A stretch of 64,000 bases of DNA from Aselliscus stoliczkanus (GCA_033961575.1 CM066734.1:83288501-83352500), one strand, 5' to 3'; shown: positions 1 to 12,321, counted from the first letter of the stretch. A program made the numbers and translations. Notes: generated by a model not told the origin, from the letters alone.

Positions 1-833
1 GAGGCCCGTGCTGTGCTGGTGGGTCCGTGGGGCGGAAAGACAATCTGCTTGCTCTACAAGACCACACTCCATCTTTTGGTCTTGCCCCAGGGGAGAACCA
101 AGACACCAGTCCTTTGCATACAAGAGATAGTCATACTAAACATGCAAGGCATACCATCTCCCCAACAAGCACCCTACCAAGCCAGAGAAACAGCTCAGAG
201 AATAGACCACCTGTAGAAAGTCCAAACTCAAGTCCTTTTAGAGATGATGTGTCTACTCTGAGGAGGAACATACCCTGTTCTATAAAGAATCAACTGGACC
301 AAAGGGGGATTATGCCCTTTTCTGAAACAAGTTCCCTTCAATCAAAGAATATACCTTGTCTTAAAAGTGACCTTGGAGGAGATGGAAACAATGTTTTGGA
401 TGAAATATTAGAAGGCAGCCAGCTCAATGACAGGACTGCTGCCCTTACTCCTGAGCAGCTTGTTATTGATACGCCTGATGAAGGCCCCAAACCAGAAGGA
501 TTCCAAAGGGAAGTACAAGGAAACGAGGGGGAAAGGCAACAAGAAAGACCATCTAGCATCCTACAATTACCATGCTTTGGCTCCAAATTAGCAAAGTATC
601 TCTCCTCCAGCACTGGAACTCCATCTGGTATTGGAAGGCAAGGCCCATTCAATGGAGATCCAATGATGCCTACTGAAATTCCTAACTCATTGGTTGGGTT
701 AGCCACGGAGGCCCAATTTCAGAGTATAAATGTAAACCCACTCAACGCAGATGAACACACTCCATTTGATTCCCTTCAAATAGGGACCAATCCACAGGAC
801 CAGGTGCAAGACTGCTTACTACTTCAGGTCTAG
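1..833 (+). CDS. ENAM: Enamelin, C-terminal part of the last coding exon (5' end outside window)
   Basis: Secreted enamel-matrix phosphoglycoprotein made by ameloblasts. The frame is open from base 3 to a TAG at 831-833 and gives 276 residues; the real start lies upstream, so no start is assigned here. The protein is rich in Pro, Ser, Asn and Gln, has no membrane segment, and contains an NSSE stretch that is both an N-glycosylation sequon and a Fam20C-type S-x-E phosphorylation site. Its end, QDQVQDCLLLQV, and internal stretches such as DDVSTLRRN and LPCFGSKLAK match my memory of the human enamelin C-terminus. No frameshift or premature stop is seen, so the visible part looks functional. Position upstream of JCHAIN and UTP3 agrees with the known mammalian order. 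Recognition is from memory of the family, not from an alignment. Confidence 0.93.
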   Translation, partial: GPCCAGGSVGRKDNLLALQDHTPSFGLAPGENQDTSPLHTRDSHTKHARHTISPTSTLPSQRNSSENRPPVESPNSSPFRDDVSTLRRNIPCSIKNQLDQRGIMPFSETSSLQSKNIPCLKSDLGGDGNNVLDEILEGSQLNDRTAALTPEQLVIDTPDEGPKPEGFQREVQGNEGERQQERPSSILQLPCFGSKLAKYLSSSTGTPSGIGRQGPFNGDPMMPTEIPNSLVGLATEAQFQSINVNPLNADEHTPFDSLQIGTNPQDQVQDCLLLQV

Positions 834-2820
834 GATTCTCTCAACCAAGCATCCTTTGGGGAAGGAAAACACCTGATTTTCTGTACCTGATAGTCTACAG
901 TGGTTCCCAAACTTTTCCCCCAGACTTGATTAACTACCTGACCTTCTTGGTGATCCTTAATTTTTTTCCCCCTTCCAGCAATAGGAGTAGTGGTCCAGAT
1001 GGTGCTGGGCCTCTGGGACTTGCTAAACCCAGTACTGTCACTATTAGCACAGACCTGAAAAAAAAAAAAAAAACAGGCAGGAAGGCTATGACCACCACCA
1101 CCTTGAAACTTGGAGGCCACTCGTCTGGGTTAGTTTCCCTGAGCTTGCTGATTCTTCTTTTTTCTCTCCAAGATCCATACTTGCAAAATTCTCTGGTTTT
1201 GCAAGACCGAAAAGCAAATGAACTTTCCATTTTATGTATGGAGATCAATGTGTCAGTATAATTCTGATGATTGTACAATTTTTTAGTCTTTGTCAGTTTT
1301 TTTTCCTAGTTAATGTTCTCTTTGGGCATTTTTTTCTTCCACTACCTCTTTCTTTACCTTTAACATTTCCTTTCTTATCTTCCTTCCTTCTTTTCTTTCT
1401 CTTAACCATTCTATACTTAGCTTTCTATTTTTCCCATCCCCATCTTTCTCTCTATTACTTCTTACATACTAAGCTATCTTTAACCATCACTAGTCATTAC
1501 ATCTAACTTCTCCATCCTCATTTATATCTTTCTCTTTCCCCACCTTTCTGTTATGTCTCCTGATGTATCACTTGTCAATCAGTCCTCTTCTTCTCTGACT
1601 CCTATCTTCCCTTCAACTTATCTTTTCCCCTACTGTGCTATTTTCATATCTTAAGACTATTTGTCTCTCTCCCTTTTTGTATCTACTCTCTAAATTCTAT
1701 CCTCATTTTTTTCTTGGCCAAACCTAACCATCAATGTAGAATATATTTCATGAATAATAGATACTAGTATCTACTTTTATTTTCAGTTTTCTTATGCCCT
1801 TTACCAGGTAGAAACAACTCAGCCAGAGGAACACATTCAAGAAGTATAAAGTAAGACAGGCTAGTAAGAACTAGCAGCATGGGGACAAGGTTTAGGAAAG
1901 TAGGGAGGGAAGGACTGCCTCTCTGCGTCTGAGCATCCAGATAAAAAGAGTAAGACTTCCTCCACATCCTATCACCAGCTGATGAGTTGCAGGATTTGGG
2001 AAACATTGTCCTAACCAAATAAGAGAAGCACTCAATGGTTAGTTTTCTTTAATAGTACAGTATATGTGATTCTACCAATATATGTCATTACTAACATGAA
2101 GACTTATTCTTCTTGTGCTGGTAGAATTATTCACAGACATTCTTCATAACTTGATTGAATCGTGTAAATTATTTTGTAAAGTAGACATTTCTGTATTGCT
2201 TTACTTAAAATACATCTAGGTGTTTTGTTTTGTTTTTATCAATAGCATTTTGGCCTGCAAGCTGTATATTCCTTCCTGGGGAGAAAGAATTCTCAGCATT
2301 ATCTAGGAAGTTACCTTCTTAAGGAGTTTTTTAGAAGGAAATTTCCTTGGACAGGTTTCATAAGAAGGTCTCAGACATTTGGGAAAATACAATGTAGGAA
2401 ACTTCCCAAGGAAACAAATCTTGCCCTTTGAGTCTTCTAAAGCTTCTGACACAGTGTATTGCACACAGTAGCTACCCAATAAATATTTATTGACTTACTG
2501 ATTTTAAAACAGCTTTTAAAGCTCCCAAGAGAATACCACAGTGTGCTTTTCCTGCAGGTAAAAACATTCTGGGATGCTAAATGAGCCACCATACTCTGTA
2601 GCTTTATATCTTTAGCAACATTTGCATTGTAGAGTCTTAGGGTAAGAAGGGATCTTAGATGTAGGTCGTCTAAGCAATCCACTAGTTGCTTACTTCTATC
2701 TCCACTGCCACCACCACTTTTATATTTTAATCACGCATTGAAAAATCATTAACTTATTCTATATAAAACTGTCTCTTAAGAATTATCCTCATCAAAATAA
2801 AACTACATTTTACATTTTAC
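834..2820 (+). other. ENAM: ENAM 3' untranslated region and immediate downstream DNA
   Basis: No coding potential. It contains an A15 tract near 1059, a long T/C-rich low-complexity stretch at about 1227-1720, and a MIR-like tail at about 2440-2500. Candidate polyadenylation signals are AATAAA at 2478-2483 (inside the MIR-like tail) and at 2796-2801. Which one is used cannot be told from the sequence, so the UTR end is approximate. Confidence 0.5.
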
Positions 2821-5029
2821 TACTTTTTCCCCCCAAGTTTTTTTAATCTAGATATGAATAGTTTCATTGTAAAACACTCTTTCACTTCAGTATTTCATCA
2901 AAATGTATGGATCATGGATTTGTTTTGGCAGACATGTTGACACATCTTCATCTATGAGTCATCACAGCTTAATTTATCATCTGAGGCTGCCTCTGTAATG
3001 TAAAATGTAAAAGCACAGTGGGACAAAAACGTGTATTAAATTTAAGAATGTAGAGTGAAGATAAAAGGGAAAATGTCCTGTAGAACATGACTCTTATCTC
3101 ATCAGCACAGGTATCCTTCTGCAAAGCTGGATAGCAGCCTTGAGTTCCTTACAGTAAAGAAATTGTTGTGTGTGCCCATGTTAAGTTATTGATAAAACTT
3201 TTAAAGTCAGCCTTAAAGTTAAGGTGCACACAGTAGAGATGGCAGGCTCTAAAGGTGATCCCCTCTTGTCTCTAGCACTCCCAGCCCACTATCATGGCCC
3301 CATTTCTATAGTAAGTTCCTACATCTAGTGGCTATCTAATTTTTAAATGGCTGGATAGATCCTGGGGATGTCTTTAGTTGATAAAGTAAATAAGGAAGAA
3401 AATAACACCTGAGGATGGCAAACAAGGGCAATAATCCAGCAAGGCTAACACACACCTACCAGCCTTATAAGTTTTCTGTCTCACAGCCTATAACAGCTTT
3501 CTCTAGAGGGTAGATGGGCATTGATCCTGTGGGCTGGGGGAAATCTTGAACTTTTCCATTTTAATTAGGAAGCAAAATAGGATGATGAAATGTAGAGTCA
3601 GCCATCTCTGAAAACTCAGCCTAGCATTCTTCCTCTGGTTTGTTGGATTCCCTGAACATGTTTTACTTTAGTCACATCAGTTTTAACTTTATACATCTTT
3701 AAAGAAAATTCACAAGACATGACCTTTGAGTTACTTTCATTACCTGTTTTGCCATATCTTTGCCTTCTCCTGTCTCCTTCAGTCATGACATGAAGGACCC
3801 TAAAGAAGATTCATCTTGCCCTCACGAAACCAGACGTTATTTCTAAAAACCAAAAAGAGAACCAGAAATATTGGATTTCAAATCAACAACTCTGACCCTC
3901 CTTCACAAAACCTCAAAGGTTTCACTGTGACTCAGAGCAACTGCCCAATTAAAACTCAGAAGAAAACTGCACCTGATGGAAAATAGGTGCTCACCATTTC
4001 ACAACGGAATCTAGCTTTTGGTTTTGTCCACCTGTTCTTCCTTGCCTCTGCACCACACCCCTAGCCAAGTAACATCAGCCACTGGAAATAACATCTGTCA
4101 CTTTGAACTCATAGCCAATAGGATTTAGACACAGGATTCAGCTGGTAGCAAATTCCATGCTGGTAGAGTGGAATTCTTCAAATAAAGGAAGAAGTTGAGC
4201 TGTAATTCAACACAGGAGTAATTGTGAAATTGTGCCTTCAATGCCCTATCGCCTCCCCAGTCAAGGTCCTTTGCACTCATGCCCATTTCATCTGCCTGAG
4301 GACCCAGCACCCTCTATTTCTGTGCTTATCAGAACTTGGACAGTAATTTCCTCTGATTTCCTCTGGAGAGTATTCAAATAACCATGCCTCATTCCTTTCT
4401 GCACTGTACAAAGCAGGCATTTGCTGTGATTGACCTGGTTAATGATTTCTTCTCACGTGTTGGCCAATACCTAGTCCTCCCAAATCACCCACTATGCCCT
4501 TAAAGACTGAGTCTTCTCATGGTATATGTAGGGAAGGATAATGACAGAAAATGTTGTTTAGGAGGATCTTTGTCAGTCCCTCAGCTATTCAACCACACTG
4601 ACAGCTGCCTCCTTTACCTAGGACTCAGGTTTCTGATAGTGTTGCATGCTACGCCAGCCCATCTGAAGCTTTAAGGTGCATGTGAACCCTGTTAAAGTGC
4701 AGATTTTTGATTCTGTGATCTGTAATTCTGTATTATAAACATGCTCCCAGGTGATAAATCTGCCAGTTGGTGGGCCCAAGTGGGAGTGGCGAAGTGCTAG
4801 GCTATTTCCTGCAAATAAGGAAATACTCAAAAGGGAACCATCATAAAGGTCCTGACCACTGGAAAAGAAATGAATATCACCAATTTGAGGGGATGTGTAT
4901 ACATGAAACGTGTAAGTGAAAGATTCGATGAGAACCCAAAGAGAAAAGGAGCAGGCTAATCCTGTCTCTAGGTGTATGCTTCTTCCTGTCTCTTCTCCTT
5001 GCTCTTGTAGTTCTAGAAAGCTCTGCTTC
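2821..5029. other. Intergenic DNA between ENAM and JCHAIN, nothing recognised
   Basis: Both strands carry frequent stops and only short open frames. I recognise no clear repeat family. The part at about 3780-4850 is less A+T-rich than its surroundings and could be an old LTR or unique DNA. Confidence 0.4.
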
Positions 5030-5275
5030 CACCCATGAAGGCCCTATTCCGTTAATAGCTCCTCCAAGATTACCCCAGCTTCCCTAAGGCTGATAGCTCA
5101 TCATCTTTTATATTTAATCATGCATTGTCTTATGTCATGTGCTGATTTTTTCTGTGTTAGTTCTGCCTATAGAAAGAAAGAAAACTCCTAAAAAGTGAGA
5201 CCCAGTTCTTATTTTTCTTGTGTATCCCTCACAGCAACTGGCACGGTGCTGAGCACAGAGTAGATGCTAAATAAA
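5030..5275 (+). repeat. L2-like ancient LINE 3' end
   Basis: It has the usual order of the L2 3' region: a C/T-rich part, then a degraded AGACTGTGAGCTCC-like part, then a tail like GCACAGAGTAGATGCTAAATAAA. Strongly decayed, so family assignment is tentative. Confidence 0.5.
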
Positions 5276-5389
5276 CATCACTTTTTCTTTAAATACATTT
5301 TGTAAATGAATAGAAATTTATAATTTTCCAAACTTTAATGTAATAATTAATTAAAATAAAAATTAATAATGATTAATGTATTTCTAATT

Positions 5390-5800
5390 ACAAAATATAC
5401 ACACTCATTGTAGAGTATTTGGCAAATACTGAAAAGTAAAAGGAAACAGATGAAAATAACACATAATCGCACTATCTAATGTTAATATTTTGGCCTATTT
5501 TCTTTTATATGTGTATATTGGAGGGGTCTTAAAAGTAATTTTTAATGAAATATCCTACATTTCTCTCTTCACATTATATAAGCAAGTCCCATAAAATTAA
5601 AAATGCTTAAAATTTCATTTTTGTTGTCTGCAAAATATTCTGAAGTATACTTAATCATCATTCCTTGTAATGATATATTTAAAGTTTCTTATGAATTTTC
5701 ACTACCATAAATAATGTTGTAATAAGTATCTTTAGGCCTCTTTGTCCATATTTATTATTTCTTCAGAAGTGGAATTACTGGGGAAAATGGTCTGAAAATG
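5390..5800 (+). repeat. Decayed ancient interspersed repeat, family uncertain
   Basis: A/T-rich sequence beginning like the widespread pattern of a short motif around ACACACTCATTGTAGA followed by GAAAAGTAAAAGGAAA and CATAATC. A similar decayed copy lies at about 55,810-55,990. I cannot name the family. Confidence 0.3.
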
Positions 5801-5811
5801 TATTTTAGACA

Positions 5812-6003
5812 GGATAACATACTAAATGAGAGCATTGGCTCTGGAGTCTGACAGTCTTGGATCCAATGATAAGTTCTCCATATGCTATTGGTAAAACCTT
5901 AAGAAGATTACTTCATCTCTTTGCATCTCAGTTTTACCATTTGTAAAATGAAGACAGTATTTATTTCATAGGGCAGTTATGAGGATTAAATAAAACGTGT
6001 GTT
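5812..6003 (+). repeat. MIR SINE relic, plus orientation
   Basis: Follows the MIR consensus in order: GGCTCTGGAGTCTGACAG, then CATCTCAGTTTTACCATTTG and a GGATTAAATAAAA-type 3' part. Decayed and without visible target duplications, as expected for this old family. Confidence 0.75.
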
Positions 6004-6015
6004 ACAATGGATGTG

Positions 6016-6357
6016 ATGGATCATGAGATTACTATGCTGAGTGAAATAAGTCAGACAGAAAAAGTCGAAAACCATATGACTTCACTCATATGTGAGATAT
6101 AAAACTGAAGACAGCAAAGGAACAAGACAAACAAAGAAACAAAAACTCAGATACAGACTACAGTTTAGTGGTTACCAGAGGGTAAAGAGGGAGGGGAGAT
6201 GGTAGAAGATGGTAAAGGGGCTCAAATACATGATGATGGAAGAACTGACTCTGGGTGGTGAACACACAATGTGATATATAGATGATGTATTACAGAAATG
6301 ACACTTGAAACCCATGTAATTTTACTAATTATTGTCATCCCAATAAATTTTTTAAAA
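6016..6357 (+). mobile_element. 5'-truncated LINE-1 3' end
   Basis: Begins in the extreme C-terminal part of ORF2 (the GTGAAATAAGTCAGACAGA signature) and runs through the 3' UTR to a CAATAAATTTTTTAAAAA end. It is flanked by the direct repeat AATGGATGTG at 6006-6015 and 6358-6367, so the borders are well supported. Confidence 0.75.
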
Positions 6358-6414
6358 ATGGATGTGTTGTAGTTCATAAATCAACCACTAGGTGGAGATG
6401 GAGGCTTATATTTC

Positions 6415-6592
6415 CAACCCAGGGGTTCTCAAGCAATTCCCAAGCAGCAGCAGCACCTGGGAATTGTTTGAGAAATGCAGTTTCTCCTGCTGCATCCCGG
6501 GACTACTGAATCAGCATCCCTGGGGTGAGCTCAGCAATCTGTCTCAACGAGTCCTCCAGGTGAGTCTCATGCATGCTGACGTTTAAGGAGCA
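6415..6592 (+). mobile_element. MER5-like hAT (Charlie group) non-autonomous DNA transposon
   Basis: Matches the order of the MER5A/B consensus: GGGGTTCTCAA at the start, CACCTGGGAATTG, CTACTGAATCAG, CAATCTGT and CCTCCAGGTGAGTC-type segments. Old and divergent. Confidence 0.65.
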
Positions 6593-6689
6593 ATGATCCA
6601 ATACATTTACATTTTTCCATAATTTGTCGACTGGGAAAAGAGAAGGGCCAAACGTCAATTAACACACAGCAACAACTGCAATTTACAGA

Positions 6690-6896
6690 AGGCTACTGAA
6701 TGCTACAACAGCTGTACTAACTGATATACATACATTACGGCATGCATCCTTATTTTTACAAAAAGCTAGGAGATAATTATTTTTACTCCTATTTTCAATC
6801 AGATTGAATGAACTGCCCTTAGCGACTTGTCATTTAGTTACTAAGTTCAGAGCCTGTATTCCAGCCTAGGCCATGGATTTACCCACTATACTACAT
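6690..6896 (-). repeat. MIR relic, minus orientation
   Basis: Reads as the reverse complement of MIR: a decayed TTTACAGATGAGG-like centre, then AACTGCCCTTAGCGACTTG and a ...CAGAGCCTGTATTC... part. Confidence 0.5.
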
Positions 6897-7494
6897 TGGC
6901 ATACCAAAGCCAAACCTGGAAAGTCCATTAAAGGGTAATTTTCCTATCCCATTGCTCCCACATCAGGGAATGCATGCATGTCTGATTATGATTGTGATTG
7001 CAGAAGGAAGGGTTATTTGGGTTATTTTAAATAAAAATGACAATAGTGAAAACTTAAACTAAAAACTGAATGCTTGGCTTCAATCTACTGGTTTCTAAGG
7101 GCCTGGAACAAAGGCGCATTACTCTTATTGTTAATTAATGTAATTTTTCTCTGGCTGATGCTAAGTGTACTCACTTAAGCAAATGGCTAAGAACTATGCA
7201 GAAGGAAAATTCTCACTAATAATACCCACTTATGAAGGTCTTTGTAAAATGTCTCCCATTTATTTAATTCAAATTAAAAAGGGAGGACAAAAAGTACAAA
7301 AATAATTAACTTATGACAGGTGAATGTATTGGTCACATTAACCTCAAAATGCCACATGAACTGTACGAAAATGTTATAGTGGGCATAAATGATTAGCAAA
7401 TAGCTTCTATTTATATTTGTTAAGGCTACTACAGTGATTCAGAGTTTTTGTTGCCATTTACTAGATGAGTGAACCAGTGAAATTGTTAATTAAC
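6897..7494. other. Intergenic DNA, nothing recognised
   Basis: A/T-rich with short open frames only. No repeat family or gene signal that I can support. Confidence 0.4.
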
Positions 7495-7621
7495 CATTGA
7501 GTCAGTTTTCTCATTTACAATATAAAAGTAAACCCAAGAGTTATTCTGAGGATAAAATGAGATGACATAGGTGAATCATGTGTCATGTAAAGAATGCTCA
7601 GTATCATCATCATCATCATTA
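7495..7621 (+). repeat. MIR relic, 3' half
   Basis: CAGTTTTCTCATTTACAATA, then GAGGATAAAATGAGATGA and AATGCTCAGTATCATC follow the MIR 3' half in order. Ends in a short (ATC) run. Confidence 0.6.
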
Positions 7622-7652
7622 AATCAGATACCTCATAATTGGCTACTATGTT

Positions 7653-7766
7653 TCTTTGTTGTTTTTTTTTTGAGGGAAGTGTCACTGGCCCTCATATGTG
7701 GGACCCGAACCAGGGCCGCTGGCTTCCCAAGCCAGTGCTTAACCACTGCACCACTCAGCAAGCCCT
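7653..7766 (-). mobile_element. Lineage-specific tRNA-like SINE, short form, minus orientation
   Basis: About 110-bp SINE made of only the tRNA-like head and a poly(A) tail, seen as a T-run at 7662-7671. It is bordered by an 18-bp duplication (ATAATTGGCTACTATGTT at 7635-7652, one mismatch in the copy at 7767-7784). The head carries the box-B-like GGTTCGGGTCCCAC on its own strand. Confidence 0.9.
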
Positions 7767-7784
7767 ATGATTGGCTACTATGTT

Positions 7785-8680
7785 AATTCAAGCCCTACAG
7801 AAGCAGAATCCAAGATGAGATAAAGGTACAGAGATGTATCAGGAAAAACACCTGTAAGAGAATATGGGTTGGGAGCCTAAGAAGGTTGGGAGAGCCAACA
7901 GATTCTGATGCAGGTGTGACCCATATGGAGGAAAGAAGGTAGGAAGGTTGAAGAAGTAAGACTAATGGTGCAGCATTAAAATTTTTTCAGTGAAGCTGAT
8001 GGGGAGTCCTCAAGTCAGTCACCCATAAGAAGAGTCCTATTTCCCAGGAAGTGGCCTGTCTTAATATCCTTGCTACACTCAATCATCATTAGCTGGGAGT
8101 AGCCCATGAATTTCACACACACAGTAGTAGGATGGATACCAGAGCCACAGAGGTCAAATACGCTCGCTAGCTGCAAGAACCGAGGGGCTCCTTTCACGGC
8201 TGCCTCATCTACATTGATTCCTTCATGTTTCCCTGCTAAATTTTCCATAATACAAGCAAATGTATGACTGAAGTTAATATAGGAAGGCTTTAATCTTTCT
8301 TCAGTAACTCTCATTTAAGAGCTACCAGCTACTCTGGATTTATGTTGAATAAGTTAATGCTTAATAAAGCATTAGGTTGGTGCCTAACATGTGGAGAGTG
8401 CTAAATTGTTACTAACATGATGGTCTTAGAGCTTAACGGAACTTCTGAAAGAAGGCAGGCCTCCAAGACCAAGTTTGCAATCCTCTTCCAGCTGGCATTT
8501 AATGAGGCAATAATACTGGAATAGGAGTCTTTCCTGCAAGAATCTGCAACATGGTGACAAAAACTTTCTATTGGGTATGCAGAAAAGGAAGGCGAAAATG
8601 GGGAGAGAGTAGAGAAACCTCTTTAGAAACAGTCTCCCCCTAAAAGTTCTTATCACACGGAAAAGAAAATGTTTTTGTAA
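7785..8680. other. Intergenic DNA with a possible decayed LTR-like repeat
   Basis: The first part resembles the common mammalian LTR-like text starting CTACAGAAGCAGAATCCA, but it is too decayed to name. The 99-codon minus-strand open frame at 8015-8314 has no recognisable domain and I do not call it a gene. Confidence 0.3.
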
Positions 8681-8822
8681 CTATATAAGGTGATGGATGT
8701 TAACTAAACTTATGTGGTAATCATTTCACAATAGATAATACATATGTCAAGTCATTATGCTGTATACCTTAAACTTATACAGTGTTATATATGTCAATTA
8801 TATCTCAAAAAATACTGGGGGG
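8681..8822 (+). mobile_element. Old L1 (L1M type) 3' terminus
   Basis: Ends in the characteristic order GTGGTAATCATTTCACAAT, GTATACCTTAAACTTATACA, then GTCAATTATATCTCAAAAAA. Decayed, no duplication seen. Confidence 0.7.
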
Positions 8823-8939
8823 AAAGGCTCCCAAAAATTCTCATTATACATTGGAACCTATTTCTGTGCCTTTATGATGAGATTCTGCCAAATGACTAAT
8901 TATTTATGCATATGTCTTGTCTCCTCAACCAAACTGTAC

Positions 8940-9328
8940 TCATGTTCACTCACTCAACAAATATTTATTGAGTACCTCAATGTGCCAGTGGCTGGGGGTG
9001 CATCACTGGGCAAAATAAAAATGCCTACACTTGTGGAGCTTATGCTCTGGTGGGGGGAGATAAATCATAAACAAGATTAGTAAATAAACTATATAGTTTG
9101 CTTGAGGGTGATAAGTACATGGCAGAAAATCAACCAAGGTATGACAAACAGGTTTACAATTTTTAAAAAATGGTCAGGGTAATCCTCATGGAGACGATGA
9201 CAAGCAGACAGAGCTCTAGAGCAGGAGTGGTGATGACGGCCATCTTGGGGACCTTCTTACAGCTTAATCTAAAACCATCTAGCACAGTTCCTGGCATGAG
9301 GTAAACATTCAATAAGTGTTTACTGATT
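8940..9328 (+). repeat. Degraded copy of a common ancient mammalian repeat
   Basis: CAACAAATATTTATTGAGTA, GTGCCAGTGGCTGGGG and GTGGAGCTTATGCTCT follow an abundant old repeat in order. I do not know the family name with certainty. The end near 9,280-9,325 is MIR-like (GGCATGAGGTAAACATTC). Confidence 0.45.
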
Positions 9329-9347
9329 AAATAAAATGTATAGGCTT

Positions 9348-10054
9348 AAACAACCAAAATGCCCATCAGTAGATGACTGGATTAAGAAACTGTGGTACAT
9401 TTATACAATGGAGTATTACTCCGCTATAAAGAAGAATGAAATCGTACCATTTGCAATGATATGGATGGACCTAGAGACTATTATATTAAGTGAAATAAGT
9501 CAGTCAGAGAAAGACAAATACCATATGATCTCATTCATATGTGGAATCTGAAAAACTGTATGAATGAGCAAAGTAAACAGAAACTGTCTCATAGATATAG
9601 AGGAAAAATCAGGGTTGCTAATTGGGAGAGGGATGGGGATGAGGGAGAAGGGGAAGGGATTAGACAGCAAAAATAGGCAACTACAATATTGCCACTGGGA
9701 TATGAAAAACAGTTTGGGGAATATAATTAATAATGTTGTAAATATTCTGTGGAATGTCAGATGGTCATAGGTCTTGTTAGGGAGACCATTTCATGGATGG
9801 AGTAGAGGTTTGATCACTGCATTGTATAACTAAAGCGGAGGTTGTATACCTACTGTAATTGAATATGTATAGATAGTCACGGGATGTGGATTATACTGTG
9901 GAAGAGAGTCGGAGGAAGAGTAATAGATATATATGGTATGGGGGGGAGAGTGGGGTGGCGAATTGGGGGTGGGGGTTGTCACTTTGAGGGGTAAAATGTA
10001 TAACTATTGCACTGTGTTGTACACCTGAAACTAATTATAAATAAATAAATAAAT
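9348..10054 (+). mobile_element. Young 5'-truncated LINE-1 3' end (707 bp)
   Basis: Encodes the last residues of L1 ORF2 (KLWYIYTMEYYSAIKKNE motif) and the whole 3' UTR, ending GTACACCTGAAACTAATTAT plus an A-rich (AAAT)n tail. It is flanked by a perfect 19-bp duplication, AAATAAAATGTATAGGCTT, at 9329-9347 and 10055-10073. The intact duplication and close likeness to the copies at 57.6 kb and 25.4 kb point to a recently active subfamily. Confidence 0.92.
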
Positions 10055-10073
10055 AAATAAAATGTATAGGCTT

Positions 10074-10414
10074 GGCTAAAACCAAATGCTAGGTTGAAGA
10101 TAAGTCAAGAATGATGTATCTTTAGCACATCAAAACTATGATTCTTACTGAAGCACCAGAGTGTCCTAGCCTTATTCCTTCAAAAAACAAAACCACACAA
10201 ACAAACAAACAAACAAAACACCGAATAATCTGCATGAACACAGTGGAGGTTATTAAAAATTACTATTACCATTAAAAAAAAATAACAACTCCTCTTCAAG
10301 AAACTGACTTATACTAATCTCCCATCATTTTAGATCCATAATCAGCATTTACATTCCACAGTACCTTTAGATATGTATGTCAATTGGCCTTGGCTTTCTG
10401 ACATAAAGATTATG
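10074..10414. other. Intergenic DNA with an (AAAC)n run
   Basis: A/T-rich spacer with a short AAAC microsatellite at about 10,190-10,218. Nothing else recognised. AAAGATTATG at 10,405-10,414 is the probable left target duplication of the next element. Confidence 0.45.
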
Positions 10415-11863
10415 GAGAGTTCTGGTCAAGATGGCAGAGTAGGTAAATGCTATGTTTACTTTCTCTCACGACCACATCAAAATTACAACTAAACTCCAAA
10501 ACAACCATCATTGAAAATCACCTGAAATCTTGCTGAACCAAAACCCTACAACTAAAGACATGCAGAAGAAACCACCTTGAGACTCGTAAGAGGAGCAGAA
10601 ACTCAGATTGAGCTGGTCCGACACCCACCTGTGACCACTGAAAATGATGAAGTGCTGGGGCACCAGAGGACTGAGGGGTTGCAGCCCCTTCCCAGCCCAG
10701 GGTTCCAGTGTCAGGGAGAGAAGTCCCCATCATATCTGGTTGAAAAACCAGTGGAGATTGTGGCTGAGACAGAGGGCAGCTGCACTCCCAGGCATTCCTC
10801 TTAAAAGCTCTGCACAAGGGCTTACCGAAGGAATCACTGGCTCTGAGCTCCAGTGCTGGGGCAGTAGCTGGAGAGATGACAAGGACATACAGGGTGAGCT
10901 GAGTTGTATGGTATCGGGAAAGGGGTTGAAGGGACCGTTTTCTCCCAGATGGTGGAGCTGGTGGAGGTCATTGTTTCCTTGTTGAGCCCTCCCCCTTCCT
11001 GGCATGCAGACGCAGGCGGCCACCATATCTGAGTCTCTGCCGTTTGTTCTACATGCTCTGATGATTCGAGACTCCACCCTGCCCAAATTTTGGGCATACC
11101 CAAGCCACTTCCAATGGCTTTTTTGTACAAATCACCTGCCTGCAGACTTTCCTAGGGTCTCCCAAAGGTTCATGGAACCCAGACAAGCACCATCTGGCTT
11201 GAGCATGTCCTGTCTTTCTGACTGAATAGGCCTAAGCCCAGCACTAACAACAGCCAGCCTTGGTTCATAGCTTGGTCTCTCAAGGCACTCCCAACCATGG
11301 CATAGGCAGTGTCCAACTGCAGATTCCTTTGTGGCTCCTCCCAGGTGGCCCCAGGTAAGGCACATGCTGTGGCTGAACTTGACCTGCAGTGTGACCCCAT
11401 CCATGTGGACCCAGGTCTCAAGCTGCCAGAAGCCAGCTTCAAAATGAGCTGAAGCATCACCCAGCTGCCTCCAAGGACAACACACCCAAGTGTCAGATTG
11501 GGCAAGCACCAGAGCCCTGCTAAGGCGGATCCTGCTCTGTAGTGTCAGACCCTGCACTGCAACTACTCCACTGTAGTCACAGCCAGTCCTCACAACCAAT
11601 CAACCAGAGGTTCAATCCCTCCCATTGACACGCAAACAGCAACCAAGGCTCAACTACAAAAGAAGGGCACACACAACCCACACAGGGAAACACCTGTAGT
11701 GCACAGCTCAAGTGACCAGGGAAACTGCCACTGTGCCCCACAGCTCACCTATTACATAAGGCAACTCTACAAAAACTGGGAGATGTAGCAGCCCTACCTA
11801 ATATATAGTAACAAAGACAGGGAGGCAGGCAGTGAAAATGGGGAGACAAAGAAACATGTCCCA

Positions 11864-12316
11864 GGGGCCGGCCGAGTGGTGCATTGCTTAAGAGCTGGTT
11901 TGGGGATGCCAGCGGCCCTGGTTCAGATCCCACATATGAGGGCCAGTGACACTGCCCTCTACAGCTAACAACAGCTCCACCTGGAGCTGGACTGTGCGAG
12001 CCCCGGCGATGGTGTAGGCTGCAGCCCCTGCTGCAATGGGCTGCCATAGGCTACAGTGAGTGGCCAGCAGCCAGCGTGAGCGGCTGGCAGTCAGCGTGAG
12101 CTGCCAATAGCCACGATGAGCGACATCCAGAGGCCGGCAACCAATCTGCCTCATCTGGGAAGAGTACAATGACGATACCAACATGGGCCAGTGAAGCAAC
12201 ATTCTCAGCAACTAGACTGAAGAACAAAAAGACAGCAACTTGTCTGTTCCCCTTCTCTGACTCCCCAAAGCTGTTCCCCTCCCCAAATTCCCCAATAAAA
12301 TATTTAAAAAAAAAAA
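11864..12316 (+). mobile_element. Lineage-specific tRNA-like SINE, long form, inside the HAL1-like element
   Basis: Complete long form: tRNA-like head, C/G-rich body, pyrimidine-rich part with AATAAAAT, then poly(A). It is flanked by a perfect 13-bp duplication, GAAACATGTCCCA, at 11,851-11,863 and 12,317-12,329. The duplicated bases include the ORF1 ATG of the host element, so the insertion is younger than the HAL1-like copy. Confidence 0.95.
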
Positions 12317-12321
12317 GAAAC

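Noticed and set aside
1234..1506. 90-codon frame rich in Phe, Leu and Ser
   Set aside because: Translation of a T/C-rich tract in the ENAM 3' UTR region; no gene features.
8370..8385. TTAGGTTGGTGC, the start of the Hsmar1-type end, near 8,372
   Set aside because: The match stops after 12 bases, there is no partner end and no adjacent element text, so it is probably chance.
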